In this document: positions 1 to 11,433 of the stretch, one piece after another | Layout of the letters: each line of letters opens with the position of its first letter | How positions within the stretch are numbered: position 1 is the first letter of the stretch | Assembly: GCA_009763385.1 (NCBI GenBank) | Contig: CM019823.1 | Location: 49,121,528-49,185,527, forward strand | Direction of reading: 5' to 3' | Origin: Coix lacryma-jobi var. lacryma-jobi | Lineage: Eukaryota > Streptophyta > Magnoliopsida > Poales > Poaceae | DNA: 64,000 nucleotides | Position numbers and translations under genes: made by a program | Notes under the pieces: model-generated | Told to the model about the DNA's origin: nothing | Database searches by the model: none | What the model saw: only the letters and a program-made list of their open reading frames with translations

Positions 1-1
1 A

Positions 2-319
2 GTATCACATCCAGTTTCGACCCTTGTTCAGACAAGCCTAGATCAGCAGCATTTAGGAGCTCCTCCAATTAAGAACTTTCCACATGAGGTTTGCATAGAT
101 GGTTGGACAATCACCTACAAAGAGTTCCAACCACGGAAGCGAGTTAAGAAGCAGAATAAACTGGTAAAAGTCAATCCTCTGAGTCAGCAAGATGGTAGCA
201 CATCAAACAACACTTCTACCGCAGCAGATCCAGCCAAAGGAAGATGTTATCATTGCCAACAGGAAGGACATTACGTCAGATCTTGCCCAAAAAGATCAAC
301 AGCTGACTCAAGAAAGTAG
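2..319 (+). pseudogene. gag: gag C-terminal fragment with CCHC zinc knuckle (G1)
   Basis: Open frame running in from the left edge to a TAG at 317-319. It has a lysine/arginine-rich stretch followed by a classic nucleic-acid-binding knuckle, C-x2-C-x4-H-x4-C, at about 249-292 (CYHCQQEGHYVRSC). In gypsy Gag this knuckle binds the genomic RNA inside the particle. The frame stops shortly after the knuckle instead of continuing into protease, so gag and protease are disconnected in this copy. The N-terminal capsid part is outside the window. Confidence 0.75.
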
Positions 320-1312
320 CCAGAGCCTAGTCACTACAGAGTAGCCATCAACAAGTGATGTCAGTGCCTGATGCAAAGGAAGTCCCCTGATAGCAGTTGA
401 CAAATAAAGAGTGTACAAGAAAAGCTACCCTTGATGTTCTTGCAGATGTATCGTGTTCTAGTAGTTCTTGAGCCCTTATGTAATGAAACGTTAGTAACGA
501 AGTTAAGTCAAGTCCTTGGCCCATGTGTGGCTTGTGAACCTGTGATGTTTGTTGCTTGTCCTTATGATAATGTTTGTTTTGCATCTTTGTAATGAGTGCA
601 AATGATTTTGTGGGTTTCCTCACAATCTCATTTAGGTTTAGTTGATAGGTTTCTGCATAGAAGGTTGGGTTTCTGTTTCTTCTGTTCCTCTATCCTAATC
701 CTTTCGGAACAGTCTGTCTTTATCAGCTTATATATCTGTTTATGGATGTTCAAAAATCATGGAACAATTCTGGACACAAGTAGACTTCATGATCTTTCTC
801 TGAGCGCAAGAACCACCCTGATAGCTGTTATGGTTTTGGAGTTATGAAATTCACAAGTTGATACATCCGTGCTGTCTGGAATCTGGAATAGTTTCTGTCG
901 TCTACTGTTTTCGACGACCTTAACTACAGAATCTGGAAAAGTGTTCTACATGAAAGTTGTAGAGGATTTCATAAGCTTTCCAGAAAGGTCAACTGCAACT
1001 TCATTGGATAAGCAGAGCTCGAGTTATGTCTGTTTTACTGCACTGCTGTTTTGCTATTCGCGAGAAATTTCAGAATTCTTGTTGTTACCTTTACATATGA
1101 ATTTTTCCGGGATAGAGAAGTTGGTTATGGCTGTCAACATGCTGGAAATAATATGCAAGCTACCCTTTTGTGTTCTCTAGTTGATCCTTTCTTAAGGGGG
1201 GTAGTGCTTTGATCAACAGAAGTTGAAGTTGTGAGTTGTCTCTCATGGAACTTCATGAGTATGATCATCTATCCTTGCTCATGTTTTTTTGTTGGTCACC
1301 TGATGACAGGAA
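320..1312. other. Non-coding internal stretch of G1
   Basis: About 1 kb of AT-rich DNA between the gag stop and the protease remnant. No retroviral domain was recognised in any frame; the short ORFs here have no family signature. A second polypurine-tract-like string (TTAAGGGGGGTAG, 1192-1204) lies near its right end and matches the true tract at 2446-2458. An AATAAA occurs at about 402-407. Confidence 0.45.
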
Positions 1313-2015
1313 ATGTGGCACACCGAGAATCAGGATCCCTATATGCCACCTCTCACTGATGATCACGAGTACAATGAAGCCGAGCACTATCAAAACAACA
1401 ATATTGAAGTTCGAGTTGGGAGTGATCCGAGCCAGAATCCACAACAACGAAAGCAAAAAAGGAAAGCCAAAAAGAAGCTTACTGAAGCAAGTAGAGCACA
1501 ATGCAATTATGTCAATGGAAGGTTGGGCAATATGGATAAGGATAACATTCAAGGAGCTACAAAAATGGTGGGTGGTTACATTCAAGTGAGCTCAGCACAA
1601 GCTTTTGCTCTGTTTGATCCCAGTGCTTCGCACTCTTTCATCTCCGACAAGTTGTTAGAGACGAGCAAGATAGCGAAGCGTCCAACAAAGAGGCCCTTGA
1701 TAGTTCATACCCAGTTGGAGAAATACAGGCAGGTCAGATATGCCCGAACGTCAGTCTCGTCTCATCATAAACAAGGAAAACTTTACCGTAACCTTCATTG
1801 TTTTGGAGTCACTCGATATTCCTATGGTTCTTGGTAATGGATGGTTGTGTGTGCACAAAGGAGTAATTCATGGTACTCAGTGCATAATGTTTCTAACTGC
1901 ACCGTCAGGGAAAAGAATCGAGTATCGCGGTTGTCAACTTCAATCTGAGAAAGCTGATGACTTGTACAATGGAATGAGACTAAGGATGCTATCATGGATA
2001 ATGATGAGTATATAG
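1313..2015 (+). pseudogene. Retropepsin-like protease remnant (G1)
   Basis: Two overlapping frames together cover a chromovirus aspartic protease: a beta-strand-rich stretch reading GGYIQVSSAQAFALFD then SASHSFISDKLL, shifted near 1735-1745 into a frame with FIVLESLDIPMVLGNGWL. The family active site is D-[ST]-G-A followed by SHSFIS; here it reads D-P-S-A, so the catalytic triplet is lost. The shift plus the altered active site make it non-functional. Basic residues before the domain resemble the gag-protease linker. Confidence 0.6.
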
Positions 2016-2040
2016 CTAAGAACACAGATGGGCAAACATC

Positions 2041-2278
2041 TTCAGTGGAAGTCGATACACCAGACCATCTGGCAAATGCAGGATATCCGGTCAAGATTCT
2101 AGAAACAGTCTGGAGAACTTTTAATGGAAGAATGTTTAAAGTGTGTAAGGCTCAGTGGAGTAACCTAAGTGAAGAAGAAGCAATGTGGGAACCAACGAGG
2201 AACGACTGCAAATCAAGTTTCCATATCTCTTTGAGTTGTAAGCCCATCAAGTTAGCAATCAAGACAAGTTTGGAATAA
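2041..2278 (+). pseudogene. Integrase C-terminal chromodomain (G1)
   Basis: The frame ending at TAA (2276-2278) contains PVKILET, then VCKAQWSNLSEEEAMWEP, the usual chromodomain signature of chromovirus integrases (aromatic strand, W-S-x3-EEA-x-WE). In active elements this C-terminal domain recognises modified histone and steers insertion into heterochromatin. Here it follows the protease remnant directly, with no integrase core or reverse transcriptase between, so it survives as an isolated domain. Confidence 0.65.
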
Positions 2279-2445
2279 TCAGGTGTAATAATCTTTTATG
2301 GAATCTTTGTTCACAAGTTATGATCATGAAACATCAGTGGTTTGATAAGCTTGGTATACAAGTGTGAACTGAAAGTGTTATCAAGATCTTTTCTCGTTTC
2401 TCTCCGGTGCTCTGAGTCTCTTCCGAATCTCGGGACGAGATTCCT

Positions 2446-2458
2446 TTAAGGGGGGTAG
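2446..2458 (+). other. Polypurine tract of G1
   Basis: TTAAGGGGGGTAG two bases before the LTR start; this is the position and composition expected for the plus-strand DNA primer. Confidence 0.7.
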
Positions 2459-2460
2459 AT

Positions 2461-5400
2461 TTTCACACCCTGAAATTTTGCATTTCTTAAATTCGAGTTA
2501 AAATGATTTATTTATGAATTTTGTGCTCATAAAATATAGGGAAATAAAAATTTTCTCTAAATTAAAATTTATCCTAGGGTTTAGAAACATGTTTGTGCAT
2601 TCATGTTGGAGCATTTGAGTTTTTGTGATGTGTGGTTTTTGGTTCAAAATCCAAATGTGTTCAAAATGGTTTAGAAATGTTTTAAAAACAAATTTCATAG
2701 AAAAGGGTTTTGGAAGTAAAGATTTTGTTTTACAAAAAGTTTGGAAAATTTTAAAGTTCTAAAAACTTGTTGTTCTTCCAAAGATCCAAATCAAAAGTTT
2801 GAAAGGATTTCAAATTGGATTTGAAAATACTTTTGAAAATCCAAAACCAAAAATGAAAAGGCATTTCCCTCTCTTCCCTCACCCTTCTCCCTATCTGGCC
2901 CGATGGCCCAAGCCGGCCATTTTCCCCCTCCCGGGCAGCCCAACCGGCTCCGCTCCTTCCCCCTCCTCTTGGCCGCGACCGCGTCCCCGGCCCATTCGGC
3001 GCCCTCGCCCGAGCGCGTGCAAGCCGCGCGTGCTCGCTCCCGCTCCCACTCCCGCTGACCTTCGGGTCCCACTTGTCAGCTGTTTTCAGATCCCGCGCTC
3101 GCGCTCCTTCTCGCTGACGACGTGGCCCCCACCGGTCAGGGTCGTCTTCTCCCTCCGAAAAGGACTCGGACTCCATTGCCGAGCCCGCCGCCTCCAAGAC
3201 TCCACCCTTCTCCTTTCCGTATCGGCCAAGTCGATCCCTCCTATAAGACTCTCCACCCTCCGCCGCCTCTCTTTTTCCAAAATCACGAGCTCCCGTGCCC
3301 TACCTTGCCCTAGCCGAGAGCTCCGCCCTAGCCGAGATCCTGCCGCCGTTGTTCTCGCTCCCTACCGCTCCACCGCCGCTCCGAGGTCCCCTCTGAGCTC
3401 CGTATCAATCTCCTGAATCTACTCGAACCCTCGTATCTCCTCTCCTCCTTTTGTTCTGTGTTCTAATTCCTCGCCAGAATTTGCAGGAGCATCACCACGC
3501 CCTCGACGAGCTCCACGCTATCGCCAATCCTTCTCCGATCCTGTAATTGCCTCAGATGAACCCGCGGAAAGCCCCAGAGTATCCTCACCCTTTTCCCGCA
3601 GCAAACCGAGCACTCTAGTCCTAGGCTCGCTTCGCGCCGTCACTACTCGGCCATGGCGCCGCCCTAAGCCGTCGGCTTCACCTTCCCTCCGGCAAACAGC
3701 ACCGCCCTCCTTTTCCCCATCTAATCTCGCCCCATCCATTCAAGATCCAATGAACCGGATTGTCCCGTACCCTTTCGGCCTTGCTATTTGCAAAAGAGCC
3801 CTTCTATTATTTAAATATAAAACCCGCCGTCCTCCCTCCTTGATCTAATCTCACTCGTCCGTCCCAGATCTAACGGCTGAAATCCGTCAATACCCCTTCG
3901 GCTACCGTTTTGCAAAAAGGACCTTATAATTAATAAGGCCTCAACCCGCGGTCCAACCGACACTATTTCATGTGTCTTGGAAAATTTTTCATTCAAGCCC
4001 CTGCGCTTTTACCAAAATGAGGCGCAGTCCAGCCAGTTTTCAGATTTCGTTTTATTTATTTTAAAACTGCAAATTCGAGTTTCATTTATTTACGAAACTG
4101 CCACTGCTTTCAAAAGCTTATAACTTCTTCGTTTTAACTCCGATTTAGTCCGTTCAACTTGCGTTAGATTCGTTTCGAAAAGTTCTTTCAAAATATATAA
4201 CTTTCACCACTGTTTTCTGTAATTAAAATTTGAGTTAAATCTAATCTAGTAATTAGTGTCTTTAATCTTGTTTAGTTCATATCTTTTCCGTTAAAACTCC
4301 GTTTAGCGTGATTTTCGCGTCTGTGTGTTCGTAGCGAATCGTAGATCAGTTTTCAAAACTCTTTATTATTTATTTATTTATTATTATTGGTGTATTGTTC
4401 TAATCATAGGCTATGTTTGCTTTGCATGACTGCCTTTGGATGCTTGAGTGGTGTGCTATGATCGTATGTCCAGTCTGTGAGTTTACGTTGGTGATCAAGA
4501 GGAAGAGTTAGTGATCAAGAGTTCAAGATCAAGAGTCAACCTTTGGAAATCTACAAGTCAACAGAAGAAGGATCTTGAGTTTAAGGCAAGTATAGCATGG
4601 GATCCTCCTTGATGTCCTAATAACCTTAATTCACCATAACTTTCATATTGCATGTGTCTACCTTGATGCCTATATAGATTTATCCTAGATGTTTGATCTT
4701 GTACCTTGATAACCATGGGTATGCATTGGTTAGCTTGATGCTAGTGCTCAACTTAAACTATGATCATGTAAATTTGTTTTAATGTTATATGTGACATGTT
4801 AAAATTTGGCTTTTATAGCAACATGGTTTAGGAACTACTACAAGGGATCACCCGGGACTACAGTGCAACCATGGGAGTTATATGGCTCTAACCTTAGCTT
4901 AGTATGAGGACCTTTTCTAGCTTGTTAGTGGTCACCCGAAAGGGCGCATAAGGCGCTTGCCGAGACGGGTATAGTGCGGCTTCTGTCCACGTGTGTATAG
5001 GCTGCGTGTTATTGTGCCACCTGGAAGGAGGGCTCTACATCCCCTTGCCTTAAGACCTAGCGGCCCTAACTTGTTAGACGAACCTTTGAAAGGCTGCGCA
5101 GTGAACCCTGCCGTGCACCTTGGAAGTGTAACGTGGGCCTTGCAAACCCCGGCATATGGGAATCACTACTCATCGGGTAAAGTGTACAACCTCTGCAGAG
5201 TGTAAAACTGATATATCAGCCGTGCTCACGGTTACGAGCGACCTGGAATTCTTATTGTATAGTTGTTGCTATAAATAATGGTAATAATAATGATGATGAT
5301 ATTTATTCAATGGATACATGTTTATTTGATCATATGTTTAAATTGGGATGGTTATACTTTGATGCTACTTAATGCTAAAATTATGCCAACTAAAAGCTAA

Positions 5401-5774
5401 TGCAGTTAAACCAGTGTCAGCCTTTTGAGCCTCATGAACCCCATGTTATATTTGTTAAGTACGAGATGTACTTATGCTTGTTTTACTTTTCAACACTTTG
5501 GAAAAATCCCGGATGGGTACCAGACTGCAAGAGTTGGAGAAGTTAGGCTTGTGATCAACCAGTCAGTTGTCCCTGTGAAGTTGGTGTCTCCATCTGAAGA
5601 TCGGAGTGTCTTTCCGCTGTCTGCTCTTTAAGGTTATGTTCTTTTGTTTTATATACGTTATATAAGAGCATTGCCTTTCGATATTACCCTTTATTTGTGA
5701 CTATATGTGAGAATTGACTTCCTGGGCTCACATATGGTGTATACCTGGTTTTGTTCTTAAAACCGGGTGTGACA
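2461..5774 (+). repeat. 3' LTR of G1 (3.3 kb)
   Basis: Starts TTTCACACCC (second base changed from the expected TG) and ends GGGTGTGACA; these termini are near-perfect inverted repeats. The right edge is followed by ATAGT and resumed copia sequence. Composition changes sharply inside: AT-rich to about 2860, GC/pyrimidine-rich 2870-3740, then AT-rich again. The ORFs inside (for example 2799-3416) are low-complexity proline/arginine/serine products of the GC-rich block and are not taken as genes. Confidence 0.8.
3241..3248 (+). promoter_or_regulatory. TATA-like box in G1 LTR
   Basis: CTATAAGA following a pyrimidine-rich run and followed by CT-rich sequence, a plausible core promoter in the GC-rich block of the LTR. 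Based on motif and position only. Confidence 0.35.
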
Positions 5775-8088
5775 ATAGTATCTGCAAACTTGGCAACCAA
5801 AGCGTGAGAAGAACCACCGAAAATGATATCATCCACGTAAATTTGGACCAAGAGTGTGTCTTGTCTGCCTGAGGAGAAAGAGCGTTTATCTACACATCCC
5901 ATTTTAAAACCCTTAGCTAGCAGAAAAGTTTTCAATCTATCATATCAGGCTCTAGGGGCTTGTTTCAAACCATATAGCGCTTTGTGGAGTTTAAAAACAT
6001 GGTTTGAAACTTGGGATTTTCAAAACCGGGGTTTGCTCAACATATACTTCCTCTTCTATGTAGCCGTTTAAGAAGGCACTCTTGACATCCATTTGAAAAA
6101 GTTTGAAACCTTTGGATGCAGCAAAAGCCAAGAGTATCCTAATAGCCTCCAAACGAGCTACAAGAGCAAAAGTCTCCTCATAGTCTATCCTCTCCTTCTG
6201 ACTATAGCCCTTTGCTACAAGCCTGGCCTTGTTTCTAATAACATGGCCATCCTCTCCTTGCTTGTTTTTGAAAACCCATTTTGTCCCAATAGGCTTACAG
6301 TCTGGAGGAGGTGGAACAAGAACCCAAACCCGATTTCTCTCAAAATTTTCTAACTCCTCATGCATGGCATTGACCCAATCCGGATCCGTCAAAGCGTGTC
6401 CAACATCTCGGGGCTCAAAATTAGCAACAAAAGCAGAATGAGCGAAGTGCGAGATTTGCTGTGACCTGGACCGAGTGACGCGTTCGTCGATGCTGCCGAT
6501 CATCTGCTGAGGGGGGTGCTAGCGCTGGATGTGTCGTGGCGCCTCCCGAGCTGAAGTAGCCTCCCCCTCAACAGCAGCTGGTGCCTCCCCGGGTACAAAA
6601 GGTACCGCTCGGGGTGGCGGATCCCACGGCCCCCAGGAAGAGGAGGTATTGGGGCCGTGAGTCGTCGTAGAGGCCGCTCTTTGCGGCACAGCAGGTGGAG
6701 GCGATGCTGGGTCATCTATGCCTTCGGCATCCTTGTCCTCATCATCGAAAAGAGGCTCTCCAACCTCATGATCACCTGCACGCTCAAAACGAGAAGAAGG
6801 ACAAACAAGGGTCTCGTCGAAGGTGACATCTGATGTCTCCATGACTCGGTTAGTATCAAGGTTAAGTACACGATATGCGCGAGTGTGAGTGCCATAACCC
6901 AAAAATACACCGTCAGAAGAACGAGACTCAAATTTGTCCAAGTTGCCTTTTTTCAATATAAAACAATGGCAACCGAAGACTCTAAAATAACTCACCTTGG
7001 GCTGTCTACCAAAATGCAACTCATAAGAAGTCTTTTTCAGAAAGGCTTTCAGAAAAATGCGATTTGAAATGTAGCATGCAGTGTTCATAGCTTCGGCCCA
7101 ATATCGCCTAGGAGTCCTATGCTCATCGAGCATCGTCCTGGCCATCTCAACATGGGTCCGATTCTTCCTCTCTACAACACCATTTTGGGGCGGTGTGTAG
7201 GGGGAAGAAAACTGATGCTCCAAACCAAGGCGGTTACAAAACTTTTCAAAATCCGAATTTTTGAATTCAGAACCATTATCACTCCTAATAGCTCGCATCG
7301 AGTTCAAAGGGAACTCGTTCTGAAGATGCAAAATCAGATTGCGAGCAAATGAGAAAGTCTCAGTCTTCTCAGTCAAAAAGAAGACCCACGAATACCTTGA
7401 AAAGTCGTCGACAACAACCAAAACATACCACTTCCCTCCAACTGAGCTCACCCGAGCCAGACCAACAAGGTCCATGTGCAAAAGCTCTCCAGGGTGCGAG
7501 GTCATGACCTTAGTCACTAGATGGTGGGGAGCGGCAACCATCTTTCCATGTCTACAAGAATGGCAAACTAGATCCTTCTCCATCGACAGCTTGGGCAATC
7601 CTCGGATTAGGCCAAGTGAGCTAAGTCTTGCAAGTAAGTCGAAGCTTAAGTGACCGAGCCTCCTATGCCACTTCCAAAGATCGGAGGAAGAAGGACTAGC
7701 CAAAAGACAGCGGGAAACACCAAACGACTCCGAGAAATTCACGCGAAAGACTTTCCCAAAGGGCGAAATCAAACATACAAGATTGCCCTGAGGATCTAAA
7801 ATACGACTGAGATTCGGTTTAAAATGAATCTCATAGTCATCATCAAAAAGTTGCGAAAAAGAAAAAGAGGTTAAAATGCAGGTTAGAAACAAGAGCAACA
7901 TCACGCAACACAAAGTGCTCATTAACCCGCACCGACCCGCGAGACAACACCTTACCTTTACTATTGTCGCCGAAGGTGATAAACTCCTTTCCGGCAACAG
8001 GGCTAAGGCTGGAGAACCACTTGGCGTTTCCGGTCATGTGCCTCGAGCAACCGGAATCCACCAACCAAATGTCCTCTAACCGTCTTAC
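5775..8088 (-). pseudogene. pol: Copia pol fragment: protease, integrase, partial RT (C1)
   Basis: Compared with the intact pol of C4, the order is protease (VDSGCSRHMTG, about 8030-8064), integrase zinc region (H/H/C/C around 7550-7690), DDE core with IRSDNGSEF and NGVVERKNRT (about 7145-7300), then reverse transcriptase with FQMDVKSAFLNG near 6085 and YVDD near 5835-5845. Breaks: a frameshift in the protease near 7855, TAG at about 6519 (CAG in C4), and loss of one G in a G-run near 6027. The frame is cut by the G1 insertion just after YVDD. Confidence 0.85.
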
Positions 8089-8093
8089 CTACA

Positions 8094-10713
8094 TCAATAA
8101 AAAGACATAGGGTGAGCATACGGTCCAACACTGGGGTTAGTGAAGTAAGAGGAATACCAGTGTTGGGCCGGCTGCTAAAAAAGAACGGTCAGTGTAAAAA
8201 CCATTCCTAGCCTGTCTACGGGGGTAGCGATCACCAAGCACAGGAAAACGTGGTCCGCTAAGGAAAGAGCGTCCATCGCGATACTCAAAATGCGGTGGGG
8301 GAAAACGCTCAACAAAGCCTCCGCCACGGGGTCCGTATCCTGCAAAGTCAGGACCCCATCGGGCACCTCCTCCGTGACGCCTAGGACCTTGAGGTGCTGC
8401 ACCTCTAGGCCTAGCTGCTCTCCTCGGAGCTCTCCTCTGGACGTTCGGCACATGCACATCATGGAATGGATGGTACATGTCCGGGTTGTCCATCTCCCTG
8501 GCACGGCGCATCTCTCTCTTGCGCCTAAAGCAGAACTCACTCAAGTGACCATATCTCCCACAAAAGTCACAATGGTACCTCACCGCACGCAAAGGGGGTT
8601 GTTGGTACTTACGGTTGTGGGTATGGTTCACTTTGCCCTTCTATGGCAAGCACTCCTCCTGGATAGGTGGCATTGTATCCAGCTTGTTCTTGAGGTGGTT
8701 GGGTTTGGGATGCCACACTTGGTTCTTGGGTGGAGCTTGTGGAGGTTCCTCAAACAACCCATCCTTGGTGGTAGGCTTAGCAGGCTCTTTGGGTGGAAGC
8801 TTGGTAAGTTTGGGAGTAGTGGTGGAGTTGGGCTTCTCACTCGGGTTCAGACCACTCGACTCTCCAATCTTCCCAAAAGCAGAAGGATCAACACCCGGAG
8901 CAAAACCTACACCAGGACCTCCAACAGCTCGCTTGAATTGGGAGATCATCATCCCGAGCTGCGGCTCACTGCAAGAGACCCATGACAAGATGGTTCGAAG
9001 GTATGTGTTTTCCTCCTCGGTTTGCATCTTGCCATGCTTCACATTGGCAATCTCCATCTCCAAACCCTCACACAAAGCACACCTCGTGACACAAGTGCTA
9101 CCCGAGCTGGCCTTCTCTAAAGACTCAATCTTGGCATTCTTCTCTGCCAACTCGGATTGCAAGACAGGACAAGTCTTGCATGCACCCAACAGCTGGGGCC
9201 TAGCACGGAGCTCATCCACCTCTCCAACCAAAGTAGCATACTTACCTCTCAAAGTGAGAAGGTCAGTCATGTGCTTGGTGCACGACTCGCACTCAACCTC
9301 CTCCGACACGACCACGGTGGATTTAGCAAACTCCAACTCCTTCACCGTGTCCTCCCACTTCTGCCTAAACTCCTTGCGCTCTCTAGCAGCACGCCTAAGC
9401 AGCTTGTCTTGACTAAGCAAGGCGGCAGTAAGCTTCTCATTCTCAGCAAAGAGCTCGTCGTGGGTCATTGATACCTGGGAGGTGTCATCGTCGTCGTCGT
9501 CCCAAGGGGTGTGCTCTAGCTTGCCGTCGACCTCATCACCAAGCGCCATGGTGCAGAAACCCTCGTCGTCGGCGAAGAAGCAAAGTCCGTTCAGCTTGTC
9601 CTCGATCTTCTTCATCTTCTCGGACTCGTCATCGCTTGAGCAAGCAGAGTCGTCATCCGAGCCGTCGACGTCGCTGAGCGTGGCGAAGAAAGCACGCTGC
9701 TCAGCCTGGGCCTTCTCCAAGTACTTCTTCTTGATGTACTCTTTGTTGAAGCCGCCCCTCTTCTTGTGCCTCGGGGGGACATGCTTGTCCTTGCGCTTGG
9801 AGTCATACTTGTGCCCATGATCGCCCTTCCCCGAATGCTTGTTCTTCTTGGGGCAGTTGGCGATGAAGTGGTCGGGGTCGCCGCACTCGAAACAGCCCGA
9901 GCGTCCTCCTCCGCGGCGACGGTTCATGCGGTTGTTGTGAAACCGCGAGAACCGGTTGGCAAGCAAAGCCAACTCGTCATCCCCCAAAGACTCCAGCTGG
10001 TCCTCTGTGACAGAAAAGAGTGAAGAAAGGGCAAAGCCAGCTGAGGGGTTAGCAGAAGAGCCAGAAACCAAAGCCATAGTCGGGCCAGAAGGATTCTCAT
10101 AAGAAGCCCTCGACATGGCGTCAATCTCACTAGACTTGAGCTTACTAAAGGGCTCGTCGCAAGTGAGGGTCTCATAGTTAGACGATTCGATGATCGCCTG
10201 AACCTTTGAGTCCCACACCGACCGATCAAGAGTATGCAAAAGCTTCAAAGCCCTCTCATGATCGTCGAAAGGCAACAGCTCCTTGTTAGCTCGCATCTTG
10301 TTGACAATCACCTGAAAGCGAGCGAATAAACTTTCTATGCATTCGCCAGGCATATGTCAAAAGTTCTCATACTCCCGCTTGTGCGACTCGTAGAGACTGG
10401 ATTTGACTTGAGAGGTGCCCTCATGGAAACGCATGAGGGTGTCCCAAATCTCACGAGCCGTGGGGAGGTGAGAAACGCGATCAAACTCTAACATGCTCAA
10501 ACAGGAGAACAAGGCGTTACGCGCCCGGCTATTGGCCTCGTGCTCATCTATCTGGAGCTGAGTGACACGAGCAGCCAGGATGACGTAATCGGCCTTGTTG
10601 CAAATCTCCCAAACAGAAGCGCCCATGCTCTGGAGATAGGCCGACATGCGTATCTTCCAATACGCATAGTTGGTCCCATCGAAAAACGGCGGTTTGCCCA
10701 CGCCGTGATCCAT
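8094..10713 (-). pseudogene. gag: Copia gag (C1)
   Basis: Starts at ATG 10713 and begins with the gag N-terminal signature FFDGTNYAYWKIRMSAYL. A CCHC knuckle (CFECGDPDHFIANC) lies around 9850-9895, coiled-coil/C-x2-C repeats around 9020-9310, and a second knuckle (CDFCGRYGHLSEFC) near 8530-8570. TGA near 10356 replaces CGA, TAG near 8639 replaces CAG, and one extra A near 8177 shifts the last residues. C4 has an open frame at all three places. The true stop is TGA at 8094-8096. Confidence 0.85.
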
Positions 10714-10762
10714 GTCGCCTTCGGTGGATCTGGAACCGGCTAAGGTGGAAGATCCTTAACCC

Positions 10763-10774
10763 GCTCTGATACCA
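10763..10774 (-). other. Primer binding site (C1)
   Basis: On the minus strand TGGTATCAGAGC, two bases inside the 5' LTR; complementary to the 3' end of plant initiator methionine tRNA, the usual copia primer. Confidence 0.85.
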
Positions 10775-11190
10775 ATTAAAGGACCGAGAATGCAAAAGCA
10801 AGGCGACCAGAGGGGGGGTGAATGGGAGCCAATCAAATTTCTCTCGAAACTTTGGCCAAATGTCCCAAAATCAACCTCGAGAAGCACGGACCCAAATTGT
10901 GATGCTCACGACCCTTGGAAGAGGGTGGATGATCCCTAGGATCACAGCGGAGCACCACCAAGCACAAGCGAAGCAAAAGCCAAAAGCTCCGGCTCAAGTT
11001 CCCCCTTGGAAAACCGAGTCCCGAATGTAGATTGGAGGCTACATCGGGAAATCTCCAAATACCAATGCTAACAAGTAGCAAAGATACCTAGAAATGTTTC
11101 TTAGTTAACTCTAGGGCCAAACGAGAAGTCCAAAAACCAAGCGGAAAAGCCGGGATAGCGATTGCACTGAAAAACACCCTTCAGCAGGGT

Positions 11191-11433
11191 CCCGGACTGT
11201 CCGCCCCTACTGCGGACTGTCCGCGACTTGGTGGCGGACTGTCCGCCGGCAGAATCACCAAAACAGCAAGGTTGCTGAACCCTTGCTGGACAAGTCCCGG
11301 ACTGTCCGCGACTTTGACCTGCGGACTGTCCGCCGGTCAACCAAAAACTCAAACAGCCAAAGAACAGTGCCACTGGTCTGGCTCGTCCCCGACTCGCGGA
11401 CTGTCCGCGCCTGGGACCGCGGACTGTCCGCCA
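11191..11433. repeat. Leader array of GCGGACTGTCCGC palindromes (C1)
   Basis: About seven copies of GGACTGTCCG cores, most inside the 13-bp perfect inverted repeat GCGGAC-T-GTCCGC, separated by 15-40 bp. Confidence 0.8.

Larger units (their letters stand above)
1..5774 (+). mobile_element. G1: Ty3/gypsy chromovirus, internally deleted, 3' part
   Basis: Plus-strand LTR retrotransposon whose 5' LTR lies left of the window. Order seen: gag tail with a CCHC knuckle, about 1 kb of non-coding DNA, a protease remnant, a chromodomain, a polypurine tract and a 3.3-kb LTR. No reverse transcriptase, RNase H or integrase core lies between protease and chromodomain, so it is an internally deleted, non-autonomous form. 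The chromodomain and very long LTR fit the Tekay-like branch of chromoviruses (inference). Its right end abuts ATAGT (5775-5779), and the copia reading resumes exactly there when compared with C4 near 44561, so G1 inserted into C1. Confidence 0.8.

Noticed and set aside
596..1180. Small plus-strand ORFs (83 and 103 codons) in the G1 interior
   Set aside because: No domain, no homology to retrotransposon proteins that I recognise, AT-rich sequence; probably non-coding.
2799..3416. 205-codon plus-strand ORF rich in proline/arginine/serine
   Set aside because: Lies in the GC/pyrimidine-rich block of the G1 LTR, has no domain, and several frames are open there; composition explains it.
8290..9412. 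Long plus-strand ORFs opposite the C1 gag (231 and 265 codons)
   Set aside because: Shadow frames of the antisense gag; the same shadows appear opposite the C2 and C4 gags and have no family signature.
10763..10774. tRNA-like TGGTATCAGAGC sequence
   Set aside because: Only the 3' end complement of initiator tRNA is present beside an LTR; it is a primer binding site and not a tRNA gene.
11191..11433. Regularly spaced palindromes resembling a CRISPR array
   Set aside because: Spacers are short and irregular, the repeats are inside an LTR and recur in unrelated copies; a plant nuclear genome context rules it out.
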